From Adiantum capillus-veneris (taxonomy: Eukaryota > Streptophyta > Polypodiopsida > Polypodiales > Pteridaceae): a stretch of 64,000 nt of DNA. Positions 44,324 through 56,069 of this stretch are shown here, piece by piece (the stretch's first letter is position 1; each line of letters opens with the position of its first letter). The stretch is from assembly GCA_014529385.2 (NCBI GenBank), contig CM043970.1, positions 61,077,523-61,141,522 of the forward strand. Reading direction: 5' to 3'. The translations under genes and the position numbers were made by a program. The notes below the pieces were generated by a model. The model was not told the origin of the DNA, searched no databases, and saw only the letters and a list, made by a program, of their open reading frames with translations.

Positions 44324-46180
44324 GATGCAGCCAAATGCTGTCGACGATAGAAATGGGCACAAACGGGGCTATGTGATCGAGTAGATGCAGGCCCAGGTGA
44401 TAATGCAACTGTGAAGTGCGGCTGCAGCTAGGTGGAAGTGGAGATGTATGCTTGATGCGGCTTTTTAGGCCGACGGTATGCTGTAGATGGCCAACAGGGA
44501 GATGGCCCTATGTACCCGAAGTGGTGGTTTAGTGTGCCAAAATGTAGTACTCGGTGTGCTTTTAGAGCAGGTCTAGACGACTCGTCAAACAGAGCCCGTA
44601 TGTGAAAGATATGGCAGTTTGAAATGGGGTGCATTGCAGATCCTCGCTGGATTGGTCGGGTGCATGTGATTGGTCAAAGCTGATGCGAGTTGATATACTC
44701 AAAGTGCTTGAGTTGTGATGCATGCCGGTCTTTTCAGATTGGCGATCGGAGCTACGGATAGCAAGTTATGGGCCGTCGAAGTTTTGTCGGGGGTCAGTTT
44801 CGAGGCGGCGGGGCCGCATTGGGGAATACGCCAGCTGGTGTTTTTTTAAAGCTCGCCGGGTGTTTAATGAGTAGTGTGCACTATGTGGAGCTAGTCGGAG
44901 TCGACGACACTTCAATCGGAGTCCGGAACGCGGAGGTATGCTTGGTTGAAGTTGGCCGTTCGTGACAAACGTGAAGAATCTGGAGCTTTTTTTCCAGATT
45001 GGGTGCTCCGAGGCCAGATAGAAGTCGGAATGCATCACCGGTGTGTGGGCGGGAAAGTTGGAATGCCGGGTCTTAGCCGGAGAGGTTTGTTTTGGAGGAG
45101 AAGGTGATTTTCTTGAGGCTCAAAGGCCATATTTTGTGGACGTGCCACGTGGCGCCGGGATTATCCCATATGCGCAGGCAGCAGTCCGGATGAAGGAGTT
45201 TAAGAGCAGGTCCGTGAGGCTCAGTGGGGTATGCAAGGCGTAGTGGAGAGCTCCGAGCTCGTGGGCTATGGTGGAAAGCGCTGGTGGCGCAGGCAGCAGG
45301 CGGTCGGTGGCTATTTTGGTCGATGAGGCGGTGCCAGGGGCGGCGCCCCCCCGTGGGGAAGGTGATGACGTGGCATGATTGCGTGGCTCGCCGGGTTTCA
45401 CACGGACAGTGGCCCTCGTTGCAAAAGTCTTTTGAGAAGGAGGTTTTTTACCCGCCTAGGAGCAACGACGACGCCGTCGTTGCTCCCTAGGGGGAGTCCT
45501 CATGCGAGAGTGATAAAAGGGAGTTCGAGCCCAATTTTCAAGAGGTCAAAAGGAGTGCCACATGGCGGAAAAAAGTCCTAAGTGCTAAAAATGTCTAGCT
45601 CTCACATAAAAAACGTTTTTTTTGCGAGAAGAAGGGGGTTTTTTAGCTTTTGGTCTGCTCGCTCGTTTGGAGCCATGGAGAGCTCATGAGGAGCAAGAAG
45701 ACCATGGAAACTTTGTGCCTGGGCTTGAGCGAGGCTCACCCTTTCGTGTGTTTTGGTCCACGCCGGTTGGGGCGATGAGGATTGTACAGTTTTTTGGGGT
45801 GCCTATGAAAGAGAAAGCCTCGATTGCAATGGATTTTTTGCGTCATCTCGCCCCCCTTCCCCCCTTCTCTTTTGCTCTCGTGTGTGCATGCGGGCGTGTT
45901 GGCAAGTGTGTGCTGCTCCGACGAATTGTTGCAGAGAGAGAGAGAGAGAGAGTGTGTGGTGTTTTACATGTGTGGGAGAGCGTAGAGGCTACTGCATTGG
46001 AGTGTGCAGGTTGTGTGAGTTAGTGTGCGTCCGTTTTAGCGCGTGTGCGCGTAGAGTCTGGTGAAAAGTGCGAGTTGAAGGTGCTCGCCATGTGGATTGG
46101 AGTGTAGTGTGTGCCCTGGGCTATAGGAGGCAGCCGTGTTAGCGTGCTGGGTGCATCCCCCATTCCCCCTCTCCAACAAA
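44324..46180. mobile_element. 1,857-bp GC-rich insert between protease and RT
   Basis: The protease-RT linker would read ATTGACGAT followed by ATCCCTTGTGAGCTACC (IDDIPCELPP). The insert lies exactly between these, with no evident target duplication. Its composition is clearly more GC-rich than the element around it. Near its ends GATGCAGCCA (44,324) and TGGGTGCATC (46,148-46,157) form an imperfect inverted pair (9 of 10). Open frames such as 45,043-45,243 and 45,622-46,023 are unfamiliar. Confidence 0.6.
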
Positions 46181-47470
46181 ATCCCTTGTGAGCTACCTCC
46201 TTAACGAGGTAATTATGACCATGCAATTGAACTTCTTCCAGGAAGTTCACCGCCTAACAAACCTCCTTATAGAGTTTCTCAAGCTCAACAAGAGAAGATT
46301 ATGCGGCAAGTGCATGAGTTAGTTGAGAAGGGCATGGTTAGGCCTAGCTCATCTCCATTTTTCTCACCTCTGCTATTAGTGCGAAAGAAAGACGGCACAT
46401 ATCGTATGTGTGTCGACTATAGAGCATTAAATAGGATCACTATCAAGAATAGGTTTCCCATTCCACGGGTAGAAGACCTATTTGATAAGCTACAAGGATC
46501 AACCTACTTCAGTAGGATTGACCTAAAAAGTGGCTATCATCAAATAAGGATAGTTGATCAAGACATTGTAAAGACCACATTTTGCACCACATTTGGTCTT
46601 TACGAATAGATTGTCATGCCTTTTGGCTTGACCAATGCACCAGCCACATTCAACCGCTTGATGGAGAAGCTGTTTAGGCCTCATCGAACCTTCACTGGAG
46701 TGTTCTTTGATGATATTATCATCTAATCTAATTCATTAGACGAACACAAGCAACACCTCCAGGTAATATTTCAAGTTTTAAGAGAGAATAAACTTTATGT
46801 TGATCGAAACTTGCAAGAGATTTAGTATTTAGGTCACATTATCTCTCAAGATGGCATCCAAATGGATCCATCAAAGTTAGAGGTAATAAAAGGATGGTCT
46901 AAACCAAAGAATCTTCAAGAACTAAGAAGCTTTATAGGTATGTGTGCATACTATAGATGCTTCATAGAAAAGTTCTCACAAATTGTAGGACCATTACATG
47001 ACCAAACAAAGAAAAGCGTTAGGTACACATGGTTTGCTAAGGAGAACAATGCTTTCGAAAAGCTTAAAGAAAAGCTTATCTCTCAACCTGTGCTTACACT
47101 ACCAGATCTCTCAAAACCATTTGAGGTCCAATGTGATGCTTGTGGTGATTGCCTTGGAGCTGTTTTTCTTCAAGAACAACACGCCATAGGCTATGAAAGT
47201 TGTAGGCTCGACCCTGTTGAGCAAGCTCTAGGCATATATGAAAAGGAACTCCTTGCAGTTCTACATGCCTTGGACTCATGGAAGCACTATTTATTGGGGA
47301 CTCCTTTCATTTTGCGAACGGATCACCAAAATCTTAAGTACTTCATGACGCAGACCAAGCTCTCCGACAAACAAATGAGGTGGGCAAATTTCCTTTTGCA
47401 ATTTCATTTTCATATTGCTCACATTGTTGGCAAGAATAATCAAGTAGCTGGTGCACTCTCAAGACGGCCG
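46181..47470 (+). pseudogene. Chromovirus reverse transcriptase and RNase H
   Basis: [53 protein letters not shown] and [16 protein letters not shown], with the catalytic FFDDII box intact near 46,710. Stops occur at 46,213, 46,607, 46,724 and 46,822. RNase H continues from 46,862: PFEVQCDACG, YEKELLAVLHALDSWKHYL and RTDHQNLKYF. The last catalytic aspartate of the usual VADALSRR motif is glycine (VAGALSRR). Confidence 0.9.
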
Positions 47471-47639
47471 AGAGTGAATACGGTTTCCATAGCAACTCAC
47501 AATGATCTATCTTCAATGATAGATGAGTATGATATTGATCGTGATTTTAGAGATGTGATTTCAGCCCTTTCATTAGGGAAGAAACAAGAACCATTTACTT
47601 TACAAGATGGTTATCTTCTCTATGGCAATAGACTATGTC

Positions 47640-48911
47640 TTACTAACTCACTACGTGAGAAAGTAATGTATGAATCTCATGCTCCTCCTTATGCGGGGCA
47701 TAGAGGGATTCAGTCTACCTTAAAGGGAATTGAAACATATTTCTATTGGCCTACCATGAAAGTGAACGTACAAGAGTATGTTTCTAAATGTGTAGTATGC
47801 AAAAAGACAAAATTTGATAGAGGGAAGCAACCTGGATTGCTTCAACCCTTGCCAATCCCTAATTCACCATGGGATAGCATATCCATGGATTTATCTTTGG
47901 ATTGCCTAAGTGTATCCATGGGAATACAGGAATATGGACGATAGTTGACAGGTTTAGTAAACAAGCTCATTTTATACCTGTCAAAAAGACTATCAAAGTC
48001 CATCAAATGGCAACCCTCTTCAAATTTTCAAGTACCATGGCTTGCCAATGTCCATAGTGTCGGATAGAGATCCTAGAATGACCAGTAATTTCTGGAAGGG
48101 TCTCTTTGAGAATTTAAGGACAAGGCCAAACTTCTCTCGGCCTATCATCCACAAACAGATGGCCAAGGTGAAATAGCTAACCTAACAATTCTCGGTCTAC
48201 TAAAAGCCTATGTAACGAAAGTAGATCAAAGATCCCAATGGGAGAAGTACTTACCCTTAGTCGAGTATGCTTACAATAACACTGTACATACTTCCATGGG
48301 AAAAGCACCTTTCGAGGTAATTGAGGGAAGATAAAAAAGTCCCTTGCTACTTAAGGTACATGGGAAGATCTTCGCTGCAGATGAGTATAGCCGAGACCTA
48401 CAAGAATCTTTTCAAAAGATTAAGGATGCTATCTCTATCTCACAACAAAGGCAAAAGGTTGCTGCTGACAAGCACAGAAGAGCCCAAGCCTTTAAAGAAA
48501 ACGATTGGGTCTTATTAAAATTTCCCAAGGCTCGATTAAGGCACACGACGGGCAAGAATCCTACGGGACACCAAAAGTACTATGCTAAACTAGCAAAAAG
48601 GTACTATGGTCCCTCCCTTCCAGATTCTTAGGCCAATCAATGAGATGGCCTATCAACTCAAGTTGCCCAATCATTGTCTCATACACAATGCTTTCCATGT
48701 GAGCCTATTAAAGCCTTACAAAGGAGAGCCACCTCAAGAACCAACTATTGAAGACCCACCGGAGATCGAGGACCAAGAAGAGGTGCTGCAGCCCGAGTCC
48801 ATTCTCCAACATGAAGACAAGGTACTAAGAGGCTGTAAGACTATCCGACGATATCTTATTAAGTTTAAGAATTATCCTTTTGAAGATGCTAGATGGATGC
48901 AAGGCATACAA
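47640..48911 (+). pseudogene. Chromovirus integrase and chromodomain-like C-terminus
   Basis: The H2C2 zinc finger is present (HAPPYAGHRGI ... CVVCKKTKFD). The core begins ISMDL near 47,885, then a frameshift (stop 47,942) moves the next block, [17 protein letters not shown], to another frame. [13 protein letters not shown] (48,140) and YNNTVHTSMGKAPFEV follow, with another stop at 48,332. The GPF-type linker and INEMAYQLKLPNH, VFHVSLLKPYKG-like sequence lead to a chromodomain-like end (KTIRRYLIKFKNYPFEDARW, stop 48,912). Confidence 0.88.
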
Positions 48912-49295
48912 TGAAAGGATAACCTAAACCTTGTCAATGCTTACAATGCTTCCAAGAGTAAGCAAATGTACAAAATGTTAAAAATGAACTTTCTTTTTCT
49001 TTATTGTACACAAAAATGAAGTAGTATGGATGCTTAGATCAAGTTTGCGGAGACGAAGTCTCCCAAACACCAAGTAGAGCTTGTCACTCTATTATGGAAG
49101 ATTGATAGGACTAATGTGCAGACATGCTTGCGGTAGCCTTAGGCTCTCAAACGCCAAATGGACTAGTCATCCATTGTGGAATGATGTCATAGGGTAACAT
49201 AGGGATCCTCTACCCGCTAAGAAAAGGACTAATGAATATGCTTTATCTTCTCCACCCCATAGTCGAGGACGACTATGATTTCAAGAGAGAGGTAA

Positions 49296-50877
49296 TGCAT
49301 AATAATCAATATCTAATTCTCCTAAATGATTTTCTCATGTTAAACTGATCATTTAATATGGGGAAGTGGCAAGGGAGAAAAAGCTAGAATATTGGTTAAG
49401 CTAGCAGACCGGCCACAGTAGGGATCCAAAGGAGGGAAAATAGGGATCTAAAGGGGGGTCATCTGCAAAAAAGCCATGTGTAATAATGGGCTTAAAAGAC
49501 CCTAAGGTTCAACCCATTAAGACTTCCAAAATGTTAAGGTTCCAAAATTCAAAGGTTGTGTCCAAAGGTCAAACTTTGGGAAAATTGGATGCTTTGTGTG
49601 TGCCCCAAAAGTCTTTAGCAATCCCTACATAGGAGGGGGCGAGCCTTGCTTGTAGTGGATGAGAGTGAAAGTTACACACACACACACAAGCTCCCTTTAC
49701 ACAAAGGGAATGAGGGACACATGTCAGCTACCTAGCCCAGATGCCCACAAGGTGTACCCAATTCCTATTGGATGGCCTTGGAGGTGGACCAATGAGAATT
49801 AGGCTAGATTAAATCTAGTTTAATTAATTTAAAAACACTTAATAAAAGAACCAATGAGAATTAAGCCCTCTAGAAGACTATTGGACAGTCTCCCAAGGGG
49901 TCCAATGAGCATTCAGCAGCCCAATGGCTTGCTCGATTCCTATTGGTCAGAAGGCAAAGGGGTCCAATGAGAGTTTAGTTGAATTATTAAATTACCTAAA
50001 GCTCTCAAAACACGGGAAAGGGGGACACATGTCAAAAGGCTATCACTTATGCTTCTTAATTGTCATTGGCTAGCCCTAGCGAGGTCCAATGAGAGGGTAG
50101 CATTAGCAAATAGCAAGAGGGGTCGACCAAGAGAGAGAGGGGGCTGATTTTTGCAAGGCATTAACACACACACACTCACACAATTTCATGTGTGAAGAAA
50201 ATAAGACTCTCTCTCCTTCTCAAGCTTTAATGGAAAGCTTATCACCTACTCTAAGCTTGTGAGAAGGGAGACCCTCACCAACAACTCTTGGCTTTGTGAT
50301 GCAAATCCAACCAAGAGCCAAGCTTTAATGCATGCTCATCTCCTCTACCATGCTAATTACTAAGCTAAGCTATGCTAATATGAGTGATTATGTGATGAGA
50401 TGTACATATTTCTCGTAACAATACTCTTTCTTCCTCTCAATCTACTCTCATACCCCACTAGCTCTCACCATCTTCGAAGGTGTGTGAGGTCTTGGGTCTG
50501 AGATCGGAGACAATTGATGTTGTGCTTGATAAGTGTTTTTCTTGGTGCATGAAGCTTTCATCTTCATTGCCCTAGCTAGCCTTGAAGTAACACAAAGAAT
50601 TGTATTGTACAATGTCTCTCTTGATGGGAGAAACCATAATACAAAGCCTGGGGGGACCGGCTCCATGTAAATCCGGTCCTCAACTGTTGTCAATAGCTTA
50701 ATTTCTCTCTCTTTTGAAAGTATTGTTCATGCTATCTAACTAGGTGTTATGCTTCTTTGTTGCTCTCTCCACCCAAGCACTCTTGTAATTCTCATTAGGA
50801 ATCTATTCTAATTAAATGCCCACTATGTTCATGCTAATTTTCGCTGCACACAAGTTTTTAGGCCATTAAATGTTATA
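49296..50877 (+). repeat. Chromovirus LTR2
   Basis: It starts TGCATAATAATC (one base lost relative to LTR1) and ends AATGTTATA, where LTR1 has TTACA. It differs from LTR1 by scattered substitutions and small indels, so the insertion is older than the 24-31 kb element. Confidence 0.87.
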
Positions 50878-51020
50878 GGTCTAGTGGTAGGAAACCTATA
50901 GTAGGGCTACAATGTCACTTGCATAGGCAGTTATAATTACAATTGGTCTCGGGTTCACACTGGATGGACTCTTGCCTAGGTAGTGACATGTGGCAAAGAC
51001 ATAGATGGAGACCTAGTGGA
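50878..51020 (+). mobile_element. Possible tRNA-derived SINE remnant
   Basis: GGTCTAGTGGTAGG at the start resembles a Pol III box A, and GGTTCACACTGG near 50,952 resembles box B (consensus GGTTCRANNCC). The spacing of about 70 bp is longer than usual and there is no poly(A) or poly(T) end. It begins exactly where LTR2 ends. Confidence 0.25.
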
Positions 51021-51868
<848 letters not shown>

Positions 51869-52000
51869 TGGGAAAGGAGAAGCCATATTTCTATACATTG
51901 ATAACCATCATCAAAGGCCCAATTTGTAGGGCTTAAAGTGGGACATGAGCTCTCTCAATAGGAATTTTGAAGAGAATAAGCTCTCAAAGCTATCCATAGT

Positions 52001-52229
52001 TGTGGGCTTCTACCGCACGTATTGAAGCAAGGCGCCTCACACTGTGTGCGATCCACAGATAGCTCCAAGCACGCAACTGGCCTAAACTAGTAAGATCAAA
52101 GATGACAATGGTGTGTCACTCACTACTCTACGCTTGCTGTCGTGGAGGATTCCTCTCCGCAATGAAGAGGGAGCTACCACCGTGCTGCGCTCAACTGCCT
52201 CGTTGTTATCATGCCTTCGTAGCGATCAA

Positions 52230-52277
<48 letters not shown>

Positions 52278-52325
52278 GGAGAAGAAGAAGATGGAGATGG
52301 AGCAAGAGCACTTTGTAATGATCGA

Positions 52326-52362
<37 letters not shown>

Positions 52363-53046
52363 CATACACACGCACACAAGGAGATGAAGAAGAAGATGGA
52401 GGTGGAGCAAGAGCACTCTTCAATTGCACAAATGAGAAAATGAGGTATTTTAGGTTTAAATTGACTTTTATATGGGCTTTCCTATTCACATTTAGGCGCC
52501 CATGCTTAGCCAGCTAACCCTTGAATATTCCAGTTAGAGTGCGTCTCTCATTGACGATCACTCTTACCCTTTTCCTATTGGATCGACAAGCCCGATCCAT
52601 GACTCAAAACAATGTACTATTCGTGGATGTGCCGACGCCTATTTGCCAAGGTCAGCACCAAGCGATAGGTGGTGTTGGGCAGTCCCCAAGCCTCATATTT
52701 GCCCCAGGGTTGACTTCACTATCACCTATCATGTCTTCGTCACCAAGGTCAACACCAAGCAATAGGTGGCATTGGGCAGACCCCAAGCCTCGCCTAGTAT
52801 TGACTCTACTGCCTCTTGTAACGTCTTTAACCCCAAGGTCAATACCAAGCGATAGGGAGTGTTGGGCAGTCCCCAAGCCTCCTATTCGCTCAGTGTTGAC
52901 TCCTCTCCATGAATTGTAATTACATCACCAAAAGGTCTCCATCGTCGGTTACACCAAGGTCAACACCAAGCGATAGGGAGCGTTGGGCAGTCCCCAAGCC
53001 TCCTATTCGCCTAGTGCTCACTCACTGACTAACTTGTCGGTTAACA
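52001..53046 (-). repeat. 3' LTR (element sense) with U3 repeat motif
   Basis: It contains (CA)n at 52,230-52,276 and (CT)n at 52,328-52,360, each next to a repeated purine-rich phrase. There are four copies of a roughly 50-bp motif beginning CCAAGGTCA at about 52,647, 52,743, 52,833 and 52,953. In element sense these four copies lie in U3. Confidence 0.9.
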
Positions 53047-53060
53047 TGCCCCCCTTCCTG
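53047..53060 (-). promoter_or_regulatory. Polypurine tract
   Basis: In minus sense AGGAAGGGGGGCA directly precedes the 3' LTR start TGTTAACCG. Confidence 0.7.
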
Positions 53061-55099
53061 ATGTAGATTTCGTCCTCGGAGTCTATTGTGTTGAAGCTCG
53101 GTCGTCGAGGTGGAAGAGCATTTGATATGAATGTCCTTAGCTTCTTCAGTCACTACAAATTCAAACAAAATTGGCACAGTAATTGCATTCTTATATACAA
53201 TTAAAAAGCATATGCAATTGTAGGCAGACGAATTGATTGGTAATAAATATTAATCAAACGCATAAACCATTGTAAAGGTAAAAAACTAAACAAGTCTGGG
53301 GTCACTAATTTAACGATCGAAAGGCACTAGAGATCAACTATTAATACCATGGGCATTCTCAATTTTCTTTGGTTAATTTAGTTGTTCAATTGCAAGAGCA
53401 AGCATTTCATGTCCGAGGGTTGACTAGAGATTATACCTAGAAAACCTTGTAGTTAAGCTACGATAAAAGTAATTGCTCATGAAATCATCGCCTGACTGAT
53501 TCCCTTTTCTTTGACCCCCCAAAGTCTTTTCACAGTGATTCAATTTTGATGTGTGTGCTTATTTTGTATGCCTTGGGTTTTTTGCTTTTCAAGGAAAACC
53601 GCCCACATTGAGAACCTCTAGGTCTCTAGTACCATAGGCAATACATGTGAGTGAAGTACCAAATCAAGCTGAGATTTCTCTTCCAGCTTAAGCTTTTCCA
53701 TTATGGCACTTTAAATTTTGTAACTTTGGGGGGTCATATAACACTATTACCCTCCCCAAGCTCATCACACTAGTAAACTCCCTTTATAATACTTAAGCTA
53801 AATGTCAATAGGGACTAAGCCCACTAGAAAGCCCTAGTACATTGCATACAATGCTGTTTAAATCGGATGAAGAACCTAAGTAACCATTGATTTTTAGGAA
53901 GGCATTCCCCATGGTATTAAGAAGATCTCTAATGCCTAACTTGGTCAAACAAGCTTGGTCGGATTGCTTGATTTTTAAACTTCGACAAGTGATTATGACA
54001 AAAAATTACATTGAATTTAATGTTTGGTACTAAGCAAATGCGCTAAATATTATGCTACCAATCACAATCAAAGCAAACAAACATGGATGCAAAAAAGATA
54101 AGGGGCAATGCTAATGGATAAGAAACACCTAATTGTGTTGATGATCGTGCTTGATTTGAAGAGTGAATGAGAGAAAGATTCCATGAAGATCCAAATCCTA
54201 ACAACAACAACACTTTCCCATACACACTAGGAAACACAAAGTATACCTCTAGGAGGCACATCAATGGGAAGAGGTACCAGCCCTTACTGAACACAATTAA
54301 ACAACATAAGGAATCCTAACCTAATTATTGCACTCTCCCTAGAGAGTCAAGGGAATAGGATATTGTAGAGATTGGGGGGAAACCCTAAGGCTAAACCCCT
54401 ATCCTCATTGTTGAGAAAAACAAAGTCATCATCCGTGACACCATATGTGCCATCCGTGTGATCATGTAAATTATCTTCATCATTAGGGGTACCAATGTTT
54501 ACTAAGAAGGTCACTAGACATCGATAGTCATCTTGGTCAAAAGGGTAGGCTTGTGCAATGGGAGAGGCGCTCTCTACTAAGTATGGATCAATCGTGGTCA
54601 AGAGACATATCAGCTATTCTAACTCCTCAAAATTCCTCTCACATGCTAGCGTACCTACCAAATCCCATTCATAGGAAAGCACCGGAAAGACCATGTGAAA
54701 CACTTATGAAAAGTAATGAGGGTACCTCTCACCCAAGGCAGGAGTGGATGACTCTAGCGTACTAGCCATATCTGTACACACAGATAGATGATGGTTAGAG
54801 TGTAAATATTACAAAGCTCGTGCCCTTGTGCATAATGTGTTTTTATGATCTTGTGTTATGTATGGAACTTGTAAGTTTTCGGATTATTGTTTGGGGACTC
54901 TTGCTCTTTTACTTTTTTATTTTTGTCTTTTTGTGAGTATAACGCTTTATATATACATTCCCTAAGATTGAAGATTAAGAAATCAGGGAGGAAGGTTGAG
55001 AGGGAAGCAAGTGGATGATGGATGTCAGCAAACACTCCCCCTTCCTTGGGTAGATCATACCTTTTGGAATGATGTCGTCACCTTTTGAAACCAAGTGTT
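53061..55099. other. 3' part of the 8.3-kb element, no recognisable domain
   Basis: No RT or integrase motifs on either strand. A minus-strand frame at 54,601-54,347 (TIDPYLVESASPIAQAYP, DDYRCLVTFLVNIG, DDDFVFLNNEDRG) has protein-like composition, but I do not recognise it. Confidence 0.45.
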
Positions 55100-56069
55100 C
55101 CAAATTGTTATGGGTAAAGGCTTTAATTAATAGTTTCTGTCCGTCCTAGGCATTTCATCTAGTTGCAAGGGTGGTAAGGTACTCTCCCATGATTTTATTT
55201 GCAACATTGTTGTAGGTGATGAACTTACAACGGGAGGTGCAAACTCTTTCTTGTTTGTATGGATATGTACAATGGTAGGTGGAGTTTGTGTCGAAGCTTC
55301 TATTTCTGTATAGGAACTACATGAAGAGCAAGAAGCTTCATTTAACTTCCCTGTTCTTGAGCTAGGTGGAACAAATCGTTCTTTCTTCAGTACCCAAACT
55401 AGCTCTGGAGCGGGTACGTAACATTTCGTGATTTTTTTCTTTCCAAGATCTTCAATTCGTTTTGGAGCTATAGGATTGGGCTCACATGGGTCAGGTGACA
55501 GGTAAGAGCACAATTTACGTTTTGGCACCCATATTTGATCATTTCCTTCATAGTAGCCTTGGGCTTCCAATAGGTTTTTAGGAATCCAATGCCACGTTTC
55601 CTTACATTTCTTGGAGCGAGTGGGACGTCTCTTACAAGAATCCTGTGTTTTAGCACTAGCTATGGTTGCTAAGGAAGCTTTAGGGACCCACTTGTATGTT
55701 TTCTTTATTTTATTAGGATGGGTCTTGTGTGTCTCAAGCTTTATTTCAACTACAGCAGTTGAAACTCTAGAGAGTTAGGCTATGGGGACATATGGTTCAA
55801 CCTCTTGGACATGCAATGTTTTGGGTTTTATTTTCTTAAGAGGCAATATCTCAGGGACTATGGCTTGAGCGGCAGGGCTAAGAGTTGGTTTTTGTGTTGT
55901 GACACCCCTAGTCCCCCAATCAATAGTGCATTTGGTGGCTATCATCTATGTGCGTCCTAGGTTTATATTTCCCTCCATAGTTCTAGCAGGCATGACCAAA
56001 AAGTATCGAGCTCCAACCCCATTGTCATAACTGACAGAAGTGTGTCAGATTCCAAAAACCACATTTTTT
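55100..56069 (-). pseudogene. Protease tail and W-V/I-P-K repeat region
   Basis: Sense continues from the protease ORF past a stop at 56,070. GARYFLVMPARTMEGNINLGRT resembles the segment after a retroelement protease. After further stops, KTYKWVPK (about 55,700), TWHWIPK (55,590), DQIWVPK (55,535) and ELVWVLK (55,395) recur at irregular spacing. WVPK repeats are known to me from Gag regions of SIRE-like copia elements; finding them here next to a DTG protease is curious. The frame 55,570-55,127 is open. Confidence 0.5.

Larger units (their letters stand above)
39572..50877 (+). mobile_element. Chromovirus (Ty3/gypsy) in a pol-end/LTR/internal/LTR arrangement
   Basis: LTR1 (40,166-41,779), primer site (41,781), internal region and LTR2 (49,296-50,877) form one element. 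Left of LTR1, 39,572-40,165 duplicates the end of pol plus the polypurine region found at 48,693-49,295. This is the layout left when two elements share an LTR, or after unequal recombination between LTRs. The coding region is broken by stops, frameshifts and a 1.86-kb insert. The chromodomain-like C-terminus assigns it to the chromoviruses. Confidence 0.88.

Noticed and set aside
45043-46023. Open frames in the GC-rich insert as host genes
   Set aside because: High GC content alone lengthens frames. No motif is recognisable and both strands are similarly open.
44324-46180. Helitron identity for the insert
   Set aside because: Lack of target duplication fits, but the 5' TC, 3' CTRR and terminal hairpin were not found on either strand, and the site is GAT|ATC read without a clear A|T junction.
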